A stretch of 7,263 nt of DNA from assembly GCA_020532365.1 (NCBI GenBank), contig JAJBBL010000224.1, positions 1-7,263 of the forward strand, given 5' to 3'. The DNA comes from Candidatus Cloacimonadota bacterium (GTDB lineage Bacteria; Cloacimonadota; Cloacimonadia; Cloacimonadales; JAJBBL01). This document shows, one piece after another, positions 1-6,751 of the stretch. Below the pieces are notes generated by a model. It ran no database searches. It was not told the DNA's origin and worked only from the letters and a program-made list of their open reading frames with translations. The translations under genes and the position numbers were made by a program. Each line of letters opens with the position of its first letter. Position 1 is the first letter of the stretch.

Positions 1-239
1 CCAGTATCAGTTTTTGTTCCGAGCTTTATGGTAGCCACATACCCCTTATCTTCGGAAAGGAGTAGTGAGCTGAGTCTTGTAGCGTTGCCGATACACAAAA
101 TAACCAGACCTGTTGCAAAGGGGTCTAAAGTGCCTGTATGTCCGATTTTCTTAACCCCACTCTTTTTCCTCAGGTCTCTAACGAGGTCAAATGTAGTCCA
201 ATCTCTTGGCTTGTCGAGGATGATAAATCCAGAAGTCAC
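1..239 (-). CDS. truB: tRNA pseudouridine(55) synthase TruB, N-terminal part (cut by window edge)
   Basis: TruB isomerises uridine 55 in the T-loop of tRNAs to pseudouridine. Only the first 79 codons are visible; the rest (families are usually about 230-310 residues) lies beyond the left edge. Reading the minus strand from a GTG at 239 gives GFIILDKP at residues 4-11 and the family signature GHTGTLDPFATG at 33-44, where D39 is the expected catalytic aspartate. NATRL at 52-56 and GYVATIKLGTKTDT at 66-79 also fit the family. The GTG overlaps the nrnA stop in a GTGA arrangement. An in-frame stop lies a few codons upstream and no other usual start codon lies between, so this start is nearly forced. 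No strong Shine-Dalgarno is visible, so translation probably depends on coupling to nrnA. The family is sure; completeness of the gene is unknown. Confidence 0.95.
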   Translation of the reverse strand, partial: MTSGFIILDKPRDWTTFDLVRDLRKKSGVKKIGHTGTLDPFATGLVILCIGNATRLSSLLLSEDKGYVATIKLGTKTDT

Positions 240-1228
240 GTATCTAACAGTGGTAAAAGCTTTTGTAGTATGAGTTCTTCAGCCTTATTAAGAGACTCTT
301 CAATCACGCAACCTGATGCAAGTATGTGACCTCCACCCCCAAAAGACTTAGCTACTTCGTTGATGTTCACCGATTTTGAGCGGAGGCTAAGCCTATATGC
401 ATTCTCCTCCAACTCTCTAAAGTAAACGATGATTTCACAACCCTTTGCGTTCTCTAACCAATTAGTTAGCTTGGAGGTATCGTTTTGGGTAAGGCCGTTC
501 TCTTCTAACATTTTGACACTACTATTGAAGAAGATTATTTTACCCTCTTGGAACGATTTGATAGTTGCCAAAGCCTGTCCCAAGAATCTATAATATTCAG
601 CGGGATAGCTAAGCAGGTATTTTTTTGAGAGTTCAGCTGGTGAAATTCCGAGTTTAGTCAGCTCTTTAGAGAGGGCGAACACCTTTTCATCGGTATTATT
701 ATTTTGAAAGCGGTTAGTGTCATTGAGCAGGGTGGTGTAAAGAGCTTCAGCCACAAAGAGTCGGTTCGGCTCCGGTAGCGTTTTTATCTCTTTTTCAAAT
801 GCTTGGTAGATGATTAGCCCTGTGCTTGCTGAGTCAGGATCGTTGTAGATATATCCATCAAGCGGGTCATCTATTTGGTGGTGGTCAATGACGACAACAG
901 AATCTGCTTTATCGATTAGCATAGCCGGTCTGCCGAGTCTTTTAGCAGAGTGGCTATCAAGCACAATCAGTAGTGAATATGTCATCTCTTCGTTAAACGG
1001 GGTTACTCTTGAGTCGGGTTCGAGAAAGAGTAGATTATTAGGTGAAGGTTCATCGGTAACCACGTCACTTTTATGGCCGAGTGAGAGGAGTATTTCTTGT
1101 AGAACAAAGCAGGTGCTAAGGCCGTCACCATCGGGATTTTTGTGAGTAAGTAGTGCAATTGAGGGGTGTTTATTTATTTCGTTATAGAACACCCCTCTCA
1201 ACTCATCTATACTCTTAAGAAAAGTCAT
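236..1228 (-). CDS. nrnA: NrnA-type DHH/DHHA1 phosphoesterase (oligoribonuclease / pAp phosphatase)
   Basis: A 330-residue protein of the DHH family. Members of the NrnA group degrade 2-5 nt RNA (nanoRNA) and often dephosphorylate pAp to AMP, using Mn2+ in the cytoplasm. The metal-binding motifs are all present: H29 with NPDGDG at 31-36 (D33, D35), D91 in VLDSHSAKRLG, the DHH triad at 115-117, and D170 in LLNDTNRF. The C-terminal DHHA1 substrate-binding part ends in FGGGGHILASGC at 296-307. Length is typical for NrnA (about 310-330). The ATG overlaps the rbfA stop by one base (TGATG), and its own stop overlaps the truB start. Location in a ribosome-maturation operon suggests RNA turnover, but the sequence cannot separate nanoRNase from pAp phosphatase activity. 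A cyclic-dinucleotide phosphodiesterase role, seen in the related GdpP/PDE2 group, is possible; there is no GGDEF or membrane segment here. Confidence 0.93.
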   Translation of the reverse strand: MTFLKSIDELRGVFYNEINKHPSIALLTHKNPDGDGLSTCFVLQEILLSLGHKSDVVTDEPSPNNLLFLEPDSRVTPFNEEMTYSLLIVLDSHSAKRLGRPAMLIDKADSVVVIDHHQIDDPLDGYIYNDPDSASTGLIIYQAFEKEIKTLPEPNRLFVAEALYTTLLNDTNRFQNNNTDEKVFALSKELTKLGISPAELSKKYLLSYPAEYYRFLGQALATIKSFQEGKIIFFNSSVKMLEENGLTQNDTSKLTNWLENAKGCEIIVYFRELEENAYRLSLRSKSVNINEVAKSFGGGGHILASGCVIEESLNKAEELILQKLLPLLDT

Positions 1229-1581
1229 CAGTCTTCTTTCTTTTCCTTACTGAGGTTATCGAGAATATTTTCAATAGAGCGTGCTTTTTTCTCTGTATCG
1301 TCGAACACAAACACAAGTTCGGGGATACGTCTCATAACTTGAGTTTCCGCTATTTCATTTTTAAGAAACCCAGATGCTTTTGAGAGCAGTCCTATTGATT
1401 CTTTAGGGTCAGCTTCATCGCTAAGCTGAGTAAAAAACACTTTAGCTATTTGCAGATCAGGGGAGATGGAGACATCAGAGATGGTGATCCAGCTCAATCT
1501 TTCGTCATTTATTTTGTATAGTAAAGCGTTATTCAAGATACGCATTAACTCTTTATTCAGTCTATCTTGTCTATATTTCAT
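1228..1581 (-). CDS. rbfA: 30S ribosome-binding factor RbfA
   Basis: RbfA is a single KH-domain protein that binds the immature 30S subunit near the 16S rRNA 5' end and helps late maturation and cold adaptation. The 117-residue length is normal. Visible family features are the N-terminal RQDRLNKELMRIL helix (4-16), ISDVSISPDLQIAKVFF (34-50), the kinked helix segment ASGFLK (69-74), and RIPELVFVFDD (85-95), followed by a charged lysine- and glutamate-rich tail. The ATG at 1581 has a clear GGAGG at 1591-1587 with 5 bases between. It follows the infB stop by 38 nt with no terminator-like hairpin in the gap, so it belongs to the same transcript, and its stop overlaps the nrnA start. The ylxP gene found at this point in Bacillus is absent. 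Confidence 0.95.
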   Translation of the reverse strand: MKYRQDRLNKELMRILNNALLYKINDERLSWITISDVSISPDLQIAKVFFTQLSDEADPKESIGLLSKASGFLKNEIAETQVMRRIPELVFVFDDTEKKARSIENILDNLSKEKKED

Positions 1582-1586
1582 ATTAT

Positions 1587-1591
1587 CCTCC
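1587..1591 (-). promoter_or_regulatory. Ribosome binding site of rbfA
   Basis: GGAGG followed by five bases and the ATG at 1581. This is one of the cleanest Shine-Dalgarno sites in the window and fixes the rbfA start within the 38-nt gap after infB. Confidence 0.85.
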
Positions 1592-1619
1592 GGCTCATCC
1601 GCTATTTTATTATAGAACT

Positions 1620-4202
1620 CTACAGTTTAGGTTTTATTTCTTCTAATCGGTAAGCTTCGATGATATCCCCTTCTTTGATATCATTAAAGTTGTGTAGACC
1701 GATACCACACTCATAACCAGCTCTAATTTCGGCTATATCTTCAGCGAAATGTTTAAGCGAGGTGATTCTACTTTGGACAACTAAGCCTTTATCTCTAAAG
1801 AGTTTAACGATATTATCTTTGTGGATGACACCTTTATCAACAGCACAACCAGCGATAACGCCAACCCCTCTGATTCTGAAGGCTTCTTTGACAACTGCAG
1901 AGCCTGAGAATATTTCATGATATTCCGGCTCGATAAGCCCTTCAAGAGCGAGCTTAACGTCGTTTATACCGTCGTAGATAACGTTATAAATACGGATATC
2001 AACCCCTTGTTCTTCAGCCAGCTTTTTCGCTCTATTATCAGCTCTAACTTGGAAACCGATGATGATAGCGTCTGACGCAATAGCTAAGTTTACATCCGCT
2101 TCAACTATACTACCGACACCTCTATGGATGATGTTTACGTAAACCTCTTCATTAGAGATCTTTTCTAAGGAGTCACAAAACGCCTCAAGTGAGCCGTCCA
2201 TATCGGTTTTGACGATTAGTTTAAGGTCGGTCATCTCTTTTTGTTTAATTTTGGAGAATAAGTTTTCTAAGTTAGTTCGGCCTATATATCTCTCACGCTC
2301 TTGTCTAAGCTGTTGTCTTTCCGAGCTAATTTGTCGAGCTACTCTTTCATTTTCAACTTTGTTTATAACGTCTCCAGCTTTTGGTACGTCACCTAATCCG
2401 TGGACAACACCAACATCTGAAGGGCCGAGCTTTTTCATCTCTTTACCCCTTTCGTTCTCAATTCTACGAACTCTACCAAAAGTAGCACCGCAGACGACGA
2501 CATCCCCTTTTTCCAGGGTTCCATCCTTCATAAGGACGGTTACCAGCGTTCCCATTCTACTATCTTTTTGTGATTCAATAACGTATCCTGAGCCAGGTAT
2601 ATCATATTTTGCAGTAAGCTCTTTCATTTCAGCAGCAAGTAGAATGTTTTCTAAAAGAGTGTCAATACCTTCTCCGGTAAGGGCTGAGCAAGGTGTCCAT
2701 AAAACACTACCGCCATACCCTTCTAAAAAGACGTTATGCTTAGCTAAGTCGGCTATAGTTCTATCGAGGTTAGCAGTTTCAAGGTCCATCTTATTGATAG
2801 CTACAATGATTTCAACCCCAGATGCTTTAGCGTGGTCGATTGCTTCAACAGTTTGCGGTTTAACACTATCGTTAGCCGCCACTACTATGATGGCAATATC
2901 GGTGACTTGTGCTCCACGGGCTCTCATAGCGGCGAAAGCTTCGTGTCCAGGCGTATCGATAAAGGTTATTTTTTGTTTATTAAACTCTACTTGGTATGCC
3001 CCTATATGCTGGGTAATACCCCCCGCTTCTCCAGCGATAACATTGGCAGAGCGGATATAGTCGAGAATAGAAGTTTTACCATGATCGACGTGACCCATAA
3101 TTGTAACGATAGCAGGTCTTGGTAAGTCTTCAGCATCTTTATGTTTTTCCACAGCTTCATAGATGATATCGGTACCGTATTCATCAGCGAAAAGGACGTC
3201 AAATTCAAACTCATCACAGATCATTTCGAGTGAGTCTTTATCGAGACGTTGGTTAATAGTAACGATTTTCCCTATTTTAAAGAACGCGGTAATGATTTCA
3301 GCCGGTGTAATATCCATCAGCTTTGCCAATTCGTTGACCGAGGTAAACTCTCTGATGGTAATCTTTTGTTGTTCCATCTCATCAGCAGAGTGGACTTTCT
3401 CTTCCCTTCTATGTCTTTTTCTTTTATGACGTGTCATAGTCTGCTTAATGGCGCGGCTAATTTCAGCTTCTTCCATTTCACTTGGTGCAAACTTAGTGCT
3501 TTTCTTACCTTTTTTACCATGTTTAAGCTTAGCTTGGAGGTGTTTAGTTTTCTCGTCGAGCGGAGCTTTCTCTTCAGTCTTTTTCTTAATCCCTTTCTTT
3601 CTTGGCTCTTTATCCGAGGGGAGCGGAGTTGCTTCAGGCAGCTCATCCTCTTTTTCCTCTTTAACCTTTCTTCTGGGTGGCTTTGGCTTTTCAACAGGTT
3701 CTGCTTTAGGTTCAGCTTTTTTGACAGGTCTTTCCACTTCTAATTGTGGTTCAGCTTTTGCAGCTGGTTTTTCTTTAGGTTTAGTTTTTTCTTCAGGTGC
3801 AGCTTCGACCTTTTTCTTAGGGGCTGTTTTTTTCTCAACTTCTTCTACAGGTATATCGGCCTCTTTTACTTTAGCGATAGGTTTTTCGATAAATTGGGGT
3901 TGAGCTTTTTTTGCCTCTTCAACTTTCTTCTGAGCCTCTTCTTCGACAGCTCTTTTCTTTTCTGCTTGTTGCTCTTGCTTTTTCTCCTGTTTCTTGATTT
4001 CCTGATATTTCTTTCTATCATCCTCAAGTCGCTTAAGGTTATCCACCTCTTGTCTAAACATACCCCTTATTTTATCGGCAACATCATCTTCAAGTTGCCC
4101 CATATGGTGTACATTTTCAACGTTAAGGTGTTTTAAATGAGTTTTTAAGGCAGTTACAGATATCTTCAATTCTTTTGCCAGTTCGTGTACTCTTATACCC
4201 AA
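1620..4202 (-). CDS. infB: Translation initiation factor IF-2
   Basis: IF2 is the GTPase that brings fMet-tRNA to the 30S subunit and promotes 50S joining. The 860-residue protein starts with an IF2-N helical domain (IRVHELAKELKIS, 3-15). A lysine-, glutamate-, alanine- and proline-rich low-complexity linker follows at about 55-240, then a second IF2-N module (about 280-340). The G domain shows GHVDHGKT (370-377), switch I GGITQHIGAY (394-403), DTPGH (416-420, catalytic H420), NKMD (470-473) and SALTG (506-510). Domain II is about 535-620, domain III about 655-755 and the fMet-tRNA-binding C domain about 760-855, with ECGIGL at 831-836. The start is a TTG with GGAGG only 4 bases upstream; the next methionine (34) would cut the IF2-N helix, so TTG is preferred. 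Between NTPase motifs, VAANDSVKPQ replaces the usual VAADDGVMPQ. Confidence 0.98.
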   Translation of the reverse strand: MGIRVHELAKELKISVTALKTHLKHLNVENVHHMGQLEDDVADKIRGMFRQEVDNLKRLEDDRKKYQEIKKQEKKQEQQAEKKRAVEEEAQKKVEEAKKAQPQFIEKPIAKVKEADIPVEEVEKKTAPKKKVEAAPEEKTKPKEKPAAKAEPQLEVERPVKKAEPKAEPVEKPKPPRRKVKEEKEDELPEATPLPSDKEPRKKGIKKKTEEKAPLDEKTKHLQAKLKHGKKGKKSTKFAPSEMEEAEISRAIKQTMTRHKRKRHRREEKVHSADEMEQQKITIREFTSVNELAKLMDITPAEIITAFFKIGKIVTINQRLDKDSLEMICDEFEFDVLFADEYGTDIIYEAVEKHKDAEDLPRPAIVTIMGHVDHGKTSILDYIRSANVIAGEAGGITQHIGAYQVEFNKQKITFIDTPGHEAFAAMRARGAQVTDIAIIVVAANDSVKPQTVEAIDHAKASGVEIIVAINKMDLETANLDRTIADLAKHNVFLEGYGGSVLWTPCSALTGEGIDTLLENILLAAEMKELTAKYDIPGSGYVIESQKDSRMGTLVTVLMKDGTLEKGDVVVCGATFGRVRRIENERGKEMKKLGPSDVGVVHGLGDVPKAGDVINKVENERVARQISSERQQLRQERERYIGRTNLENLFSKIKQKEMTDLKLIVKTDMDGSLEAFCDSLEKISNEEVYVNIIHRGVGSIVEADVNLAIASDAIIIGFQVRADNRAKKLAEEQGVDIRIYNVIYDGINDVKLALEGLIEPEYHEIFSGSAVVKEAFRIRGVGVIAGCAVDKGVIHKDNIVKLFRDKGLVVQSRITSLKHFAEDIAEIRAGYECGIGLHNFNDIKEGDIIEAYRLEEIKPKL

Positions 4203-4206
4203 TTTT

Positions 4207-4211
4207 CCTCC
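4207..4211 (-). promoter_or_regulatory. Ribosome binding site supporting the TTG start of infB
   Basis: GGAGG is followed by AAAA and then TTG at 4202. Spacing is short, but the site together with the conserved IF2-N residues straight after the TTG supports this start over the next methionine, 33 codons in. Confidence 0.75.
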
Positions 4212-4222
4212 AATTTAATAGC

Positions 4223-4561
4223 TTATGCCAATATTTTAAGTAATCCATTGGCAAGGTTAGGCTCTTCGAGAGCTAAGACTCCTACATCTCTGATTCCTAA
4301 AAGCATGCCCAGCTGACGCTTAGTCCCTATCATAAAAGTCCTAACGTTATGCTCTATGGCAGCTTCCTCTATCTTCTGTCGAGAGTTATTGCTAAAGTCA
4401 GTAGCGATTATTATTATTATTGCCCGTTTGCTTCGTATTGACTGTAGACAGGCATTCATTCCGTGAGGGAGTTTTCCCATTTTCATAGCAAAACCGAGCA
4501 AGGTACCAATAGCGAGCGCTGCTTTGTTGTCTAACAGCTCTTTTATTTCATCTAAAGTCAT
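4223..4561 (-). CDS. ylxQ: YlxQ-like L7Ae-family RNA-binding protein
   Basis: A 112-residue protein of the L7Ae/L30e/YlxQ fold, a family whose members bind kink-turn or related RNA. The match is in LLGFAMKMGKLPHG (21-34), SKRAIIIIIATDFSNNS (44-60) and the end LEEPNLANGLLKIL (98-111), parallel to Bacillus YlxQ. It carries roughly 20 extra N-terminal residues before the fold. The ATG at 4561 lies inside ylxR, overlapping it by 14 nt, with a purine-rich AGAGAGGGAG directly before it at short spacing; translational coupling is likely. The stop is 20 nt before the infB start. A run of five isoleucines (48-52) is coded by an ATA-type triplet repeat. The physiological RNA target is not established from sequence. 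Family assignment rests on pattern and strong gene order. Confidence 0.85.
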   Translation of the reverse strand: MTLDEIKELLDNKAALAIGTLLGFAMKMGKLPHGMNACLQSIRSKRAIIIIIATDFSNNSRQKIEEAAIEHNVRTFMIGTKRQLGMLLGIRDVGVLALEEPNLANGLLKILA

Positions 4562-4790
4562 CTCTCCCTCTCTTGAATTTCTTCTTATTCATCCATTTAT
4601 CTAATTTTGCGATACAGGCATTATCATCACAGAGGTAAAAACCCCTGCCGGTCATCAACTTTTGAAAGTCTATGACAAATTCTCCTTTGACGATTTCAAA
4701 CCTAATCATCATCTGCTTATCTTTTCTGTTGCGGCATACTACGCACGTTCTAACCGGTATGTGACCTTTATTAGACGACTTATTTGGCAT
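4548..4790 (-). CDS. ylxR: YlxR (DUF448) RNA-binding protein
   Basis: An 80-residue basic protein of the YlxR family, which sits between nusA and ylxQ or infB in many bacteria. In Bacillus subtilis it has been described as an RNA-binding modulator of RNase P. The diagnostic N-terminal segment PVRTCVVCR is at 12-20 and GRGFYLC at 48-54. Four cysteines (16, 19, 54, 59) are spaced in pairs; the second pair could suggest metal binding, but this is inference. The C-terminus is rich in lysine and arginine, as expected for RNA contact. The ATG overlaps the nusA stop by one base (TGATG), so translation is probably coupled to nusA. Its last 14 nt overlap ylxQ. Short length is normal for the family (about 80-100). 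Confidence 0.93.
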   Translation of the reverse strand: MPNKSSNKGHIPVRTCVVCRNRKDKQMMIRFEIVKGEFVIDFQKLMTGRGFYLCDDNACIAKLDKWMNKKKFKRGRDDFR

Positions 4791-6022
4791 CAGAAGTATT
4801 CAGCAGCTTCCTTAATTTTACTGGCTGTTTTCTCACCAATATTTTCCATATTGCAAAGCTCATCAACGCTTGCCTTATAGATGTCCTGTACTGAGGTGTA
4901 GCCGTGTTGCTTCAGTGTTTCAGCTATTTTAGGAGTTACCCCGTCCAGTTCGGTGATATGGCTTGTCACTCTTCTTTCTTCTGCTATTTTCTCTTCAAAT
5001 TCCTCTTCGGTGTAGATGTCGAGACTGTATTCGGTGAGCTTTGAGGCGAGGCGTACGTTCTTGCCAGCCTTACCTATAGCCAGATTCTTATTTTTAGTTG
5101 AGACTACGATTCTGGCAAACTTTCCTCTATCGGAGAGATAAACTTTGTCTACAAGATCGTTACCCAGAGCGTTAGCAATAAGCTGTTCAGGTGAATCATC
5201 CCAACATATAACATCGATCACTTCACCGTGCAACTCTTTCTTAATATGTTCAATCCTCATCCCGTTCTTGCCAAAACAAGCACCGACTGGATCGAGTTTT
5301 TTGTTCTTAGTCGAGACGGCTACCTTCGTCCTTACTCCAGCCTCTCTGACTATTTTTCTGATTACTATTTCTCCGTCATTTATTTCAGGCACCTCTAACT
5401 CGAATATTTTCTGAACAAACTCAGACCTATTCCTGGAGAGGATTACGTTCACCTCATTCTTTTTCTTTCTAATGTCGACTACATACGCTTTGATTACGTC
5501 GTTTACTCGATAGTATTCAGTCTCCACCTGTTCTTCAACCGGAAGTAGGGCATCGGTGTATCCGATATCAACTTTATACCCATCGAAATTAGAGCTTCTA
5601 ATTTTACCTGAGACTATTTGCCCTTTTTGTTTTTCATAGTCGAAGATGATCCTATCTTCCTCTATCTTTCTAATTCTTTCTTGGATAGTTTTACGTGCGA
5701 TATTGATTATCTTAGGCTCGAACTCAGTTATTGGCATCTCGACCCAAACCGAGTCGCCCAATTCAACGCTCTCGTCTATTCTCTTGGCCTCTTCAAGTGA
5801 AATATCACCAAGATGGAAATCCTCCTCCACGACAAACTTTTTAATCCGAGCTATCATTCTGTTGTTATCAAAGTCGGTAATAATCTCTAACTCGTTCTCA
5901 GGGAGTAGTTTCTTCGAAATCGCGGTGTAAAGACTATCCGAAATTTCCTGTTCAATCTTCTTTTTGTCTATCTGTTTTGACGATGCTAATTCGTTTATAA
6001 CGGAAGTAATATTTGCTGCCAT
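4790..6022 (-). CDS. nusA: Transcription termination/antitermination protein NusA
   Basis: NusA binds RNA polymerase and nascent RNA, modulating pausing, intrinsic and Rho termination and antitermination. The 410 residues follow the family order: N-terminal polymerase-binding domain (1-125), S1 domain (about 131-198), KH1 with GKNGMR (251-256), KH2 with AIGKAGKNVRLASKL (315-329), then a linker and one helix-hairpin-helix unit at 361-410 (GVTPKIAETL, NIGEKTASKI). Length is between Bacillus NusA (about 370, no C-terminal repeats) and E. coli NusA (495, two acidic repeats). The ATG at 6022 has AAGGAG six bases upstream; that ribosome binding site overlaps the end of rimP, whose stop is 3 nt away. 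The stop overlaps the ylxR start. NusA often controls its own operon through readthrough, but no leader terminator is evident here. Confidence 0.98.
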   Translation of the reverse strand: MAANITSVINELASSKQIDKKKIEQEISDSLYTAISKKLLPENELEIITDFDNNRMIARIKKFVVEEDFHLGDISLEEAKRIDESVELGDSVWVEMPITEFEPKIINIARKTIQERIRKIEEDRIIFDYEKQKGQIVSGKIRSSNFDGYKVDIGYTDALLPVEEQVETEYYRVNDVIKAYVVDIRKKKNEVNVILSRNRSEFVQKIFELEVPEINDGEIVIRKIVREAGVRTKVAVSTKNKKLDPVGACFGKNGMRIEHIKKELHGEVIDVICWDDSPEQLIANALGNDLVDKVYLSDRGKFARIVVSTKNKNLAIGKAGKNVRLASKLTEYSLDIYTEEEFEEKIAEERRVTSHITELDGVTPKIAETLKQHGYTSVQDIYKASVDELCNMENIGEKTASKIKEAAEYF

Positions 6023-6025
6023 AGT

Positions 6026-6511
6026 CTACTCCTTCTTTCTTCTTTGGTATTCATAAACCGTTCTTGCTTTCTTAATTTTCTCATAGGGTATTTCAACTAC
6101 TCTGCTCTCTTCCTCTTTCTTTTTCTTGGCGAGACTGAGCTCGATCCTGTCTGAGTGTACCCTCTCTAAAACACCTTGAAGAGTCGCATTCTTCTCCTCT
6201 TCTCGGTATGTCACCTTCACCTTTTGACCAATAGCCTGTTCATAATGCTCGACTCTCTTCAGCGAGCGCTCCAAACCAGGTGAAGAAACTTCTAAATAAT
6301 ATTTGGTGGGGATCAAGTCTAACACGTCTAACTCATCACCTAAAGCTCTACTCATATTCGAACAATCTTCAACTTGAACTCCATCAGGTGAAGTAATGAA
6401 AACTCTCAATACCTTGCCCATACCGGAATTCTTGAACTCTATCTCATATAGAGCTAATCCGAACCCCTTGGCTATGCTACGTGCTAATTCTTCAATTCTT
6501 TCTAATACCAT
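6026..6511 (-). CDS. rimP: Ribosome maturation factor RimP
   Basis: RimP binds free 30S subunits and assists assembly around the S12/S19 region. The 161-residue protein has the two usual domains: an N-terminal alpha/beta domain with LRVFI (35-39), VEDCSNMSRALGDELD (47-62) and the hallmark LEVSSPGLERSLK (73-85), then a small Sm-like barrel (about 92-155) in which a lysine/glutamate-rich loop is inserted (129-136). It is the first gene of the operon in this window. The ATG at 6511 is the first possible start after an in-frame TAA eight codons upstream counting from the leader; GAGAAGGA lies almost directly before it, closer than ideal. A perfect 10-bp inverted repeat ends 16 nt upstream and could affect access to this site. 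Confidence 0.95.
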   Translation of the reverse strand: MVLERIEELARSIAKGFGLALYEIEFKNSGMGKVLRVFITSPDGVQVEDCSNMSRALGDELDVLDLIPTKYYLEVSSPGLERSLKRVEHYEQAIGQKVKVTYREEEKNATLQGVLERVHSDRIELSLAKKKKEEESRVVEIPYEKIKKARTVYEYQRRKKE

Positions 6512-6527
6512 ATCCTTCTCAAAGTAT

Positions 6528-6551
6528 TAAACCACTGATCCCAGTGGTTTA
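6528..6551 (-). promoter_or_regulatory. Perfect 10-bp inverted repeat 16 nt upstream of rimP
   Basis: TAAACCACTG and CAGTGGTTTA flank a four-base loop (GGAT in the transcript). No T-run follows on either strand, so it is unlikely to be an intrinsic terminator. Its position next to the rimP ribosome binding site suggests an mRNA leader structure for stability, RNase III processing or translation control. A protein-binding operator is also possible. Confidence 0.6.
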
Positions 6552-6650
6552 TATCGTTATATGGCCTCTACTATATCCCCATTCGAAGATAATTTCCAGG
6601 CAATCCACTAATGTTTGCTACACCTTTTTTGTCAAGCGGTTAATTGCTAA

Positions 6651-6669
6651 CTCTTTACATTGCAAAGAG
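6651..6669 (-). other. Short hairpin in the rimP leader
   Basis: In the minus-strand transcript CTCTTTGC and GTAAAGAG (with one G-U pair) form an eight-pair stem with a three-base loop, just after the expected transcription start. The preceding GGCCTCT (6672-6666) is also exactly complementary to AGAGGCC at 6569-6563, so two exclusive folds are possible. The significance is unproven. Confidence 0.35.
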
Positions 6670-6683
6670 GCCTATGAAGAACC

Positions 6684-6711
6684 ACTATACATCAATAAAA
6701 AGACTTGGCAA
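6684..6711 (-). promoter_or_regulatory. Candidate sigma-70-type promoter of the rimP operon
   Basis: On the minus strand TTGCCA (6711-6706) and TATAGT (6689-6684) are separated by 16 bases. Each differs from consensus by one base. Transcription would start near 6677 and leave a leader of about 165 nt before rimP. It is the best -35/-10 pair I found between 6512 and 7263, but it is a pattern match only. If the host uses an unusual primary sigma factor, the call fails. Confidence 0.45.
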
Positions 6712-6719
6712 CTCTTTTT
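6697..6719. promoter_or_regulatory. 23-bp near-perfect dyad over the candidate -35 box
   Basis: AAAAAGA and TCTTTTT are mirror-complementary around a centre TTGGCAA, with one C/C mismatch on the symmetric axis pair. The arrangement contains the TTGCCA of the candidate promoter. It could be an operator. Alternatively it could be a weak bidirectional terminator, because an A-run and a T-run flank it, though the stem has little GC. The symmetry is seen; the role is inferred. Confidence 0.4.
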
Positions 6720-6751
6720 TTGCCCAATCGACTAATCAATCCCTAAACTTC

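Noticed and set aside
28..329. Two plus-strand open frames at the left edge
   Set aside because: They lie antisense to truB and the end of nrnA, whose motifs are unambiguous.
2209..3060. Plus-strand 283-codon open frame antisense to infB
   Set aside because: It is the shadow of the well-conserved IF2 G and II domains; serine- and isoleucine-rich composition without motifs.
3448..4136. Plus-strand open frames rich in F, S and L across the IF2 linker
   Set aside because: They are the reverse reading of lysine and glutamate codons in a low-complexity stretch; they look like membrane proteins only because of that.
6528..6551. Intrinsic terminator before rimP
   Set aside because: The stem is perfect, but there is no run of T after it on either strand, and it would cut off the operon.
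6570..6575. A second TATAGT on the minus strand as a -10 box
   Set aside because: At the usual distance upstream only TGGAAA-like bases are present, so no convincing -35.
6630..6635. Perfect TTGACA on the minus strand as a -35 box
   Set aside because: At 16-18 bases downstream I find only CATTAG/ATTAGT, a poor -10. The pair at 6711/6689 is better balanced, though a second start here cannot be excluded.
6481..6735. Plus-strand 84-codon open frame over the rimP start and leader
   Set aside because: It overlaps the rimP start region antisense, has no ribosome binding site I can see, and its hydrophobic, irregular composition matches no family I recognise.
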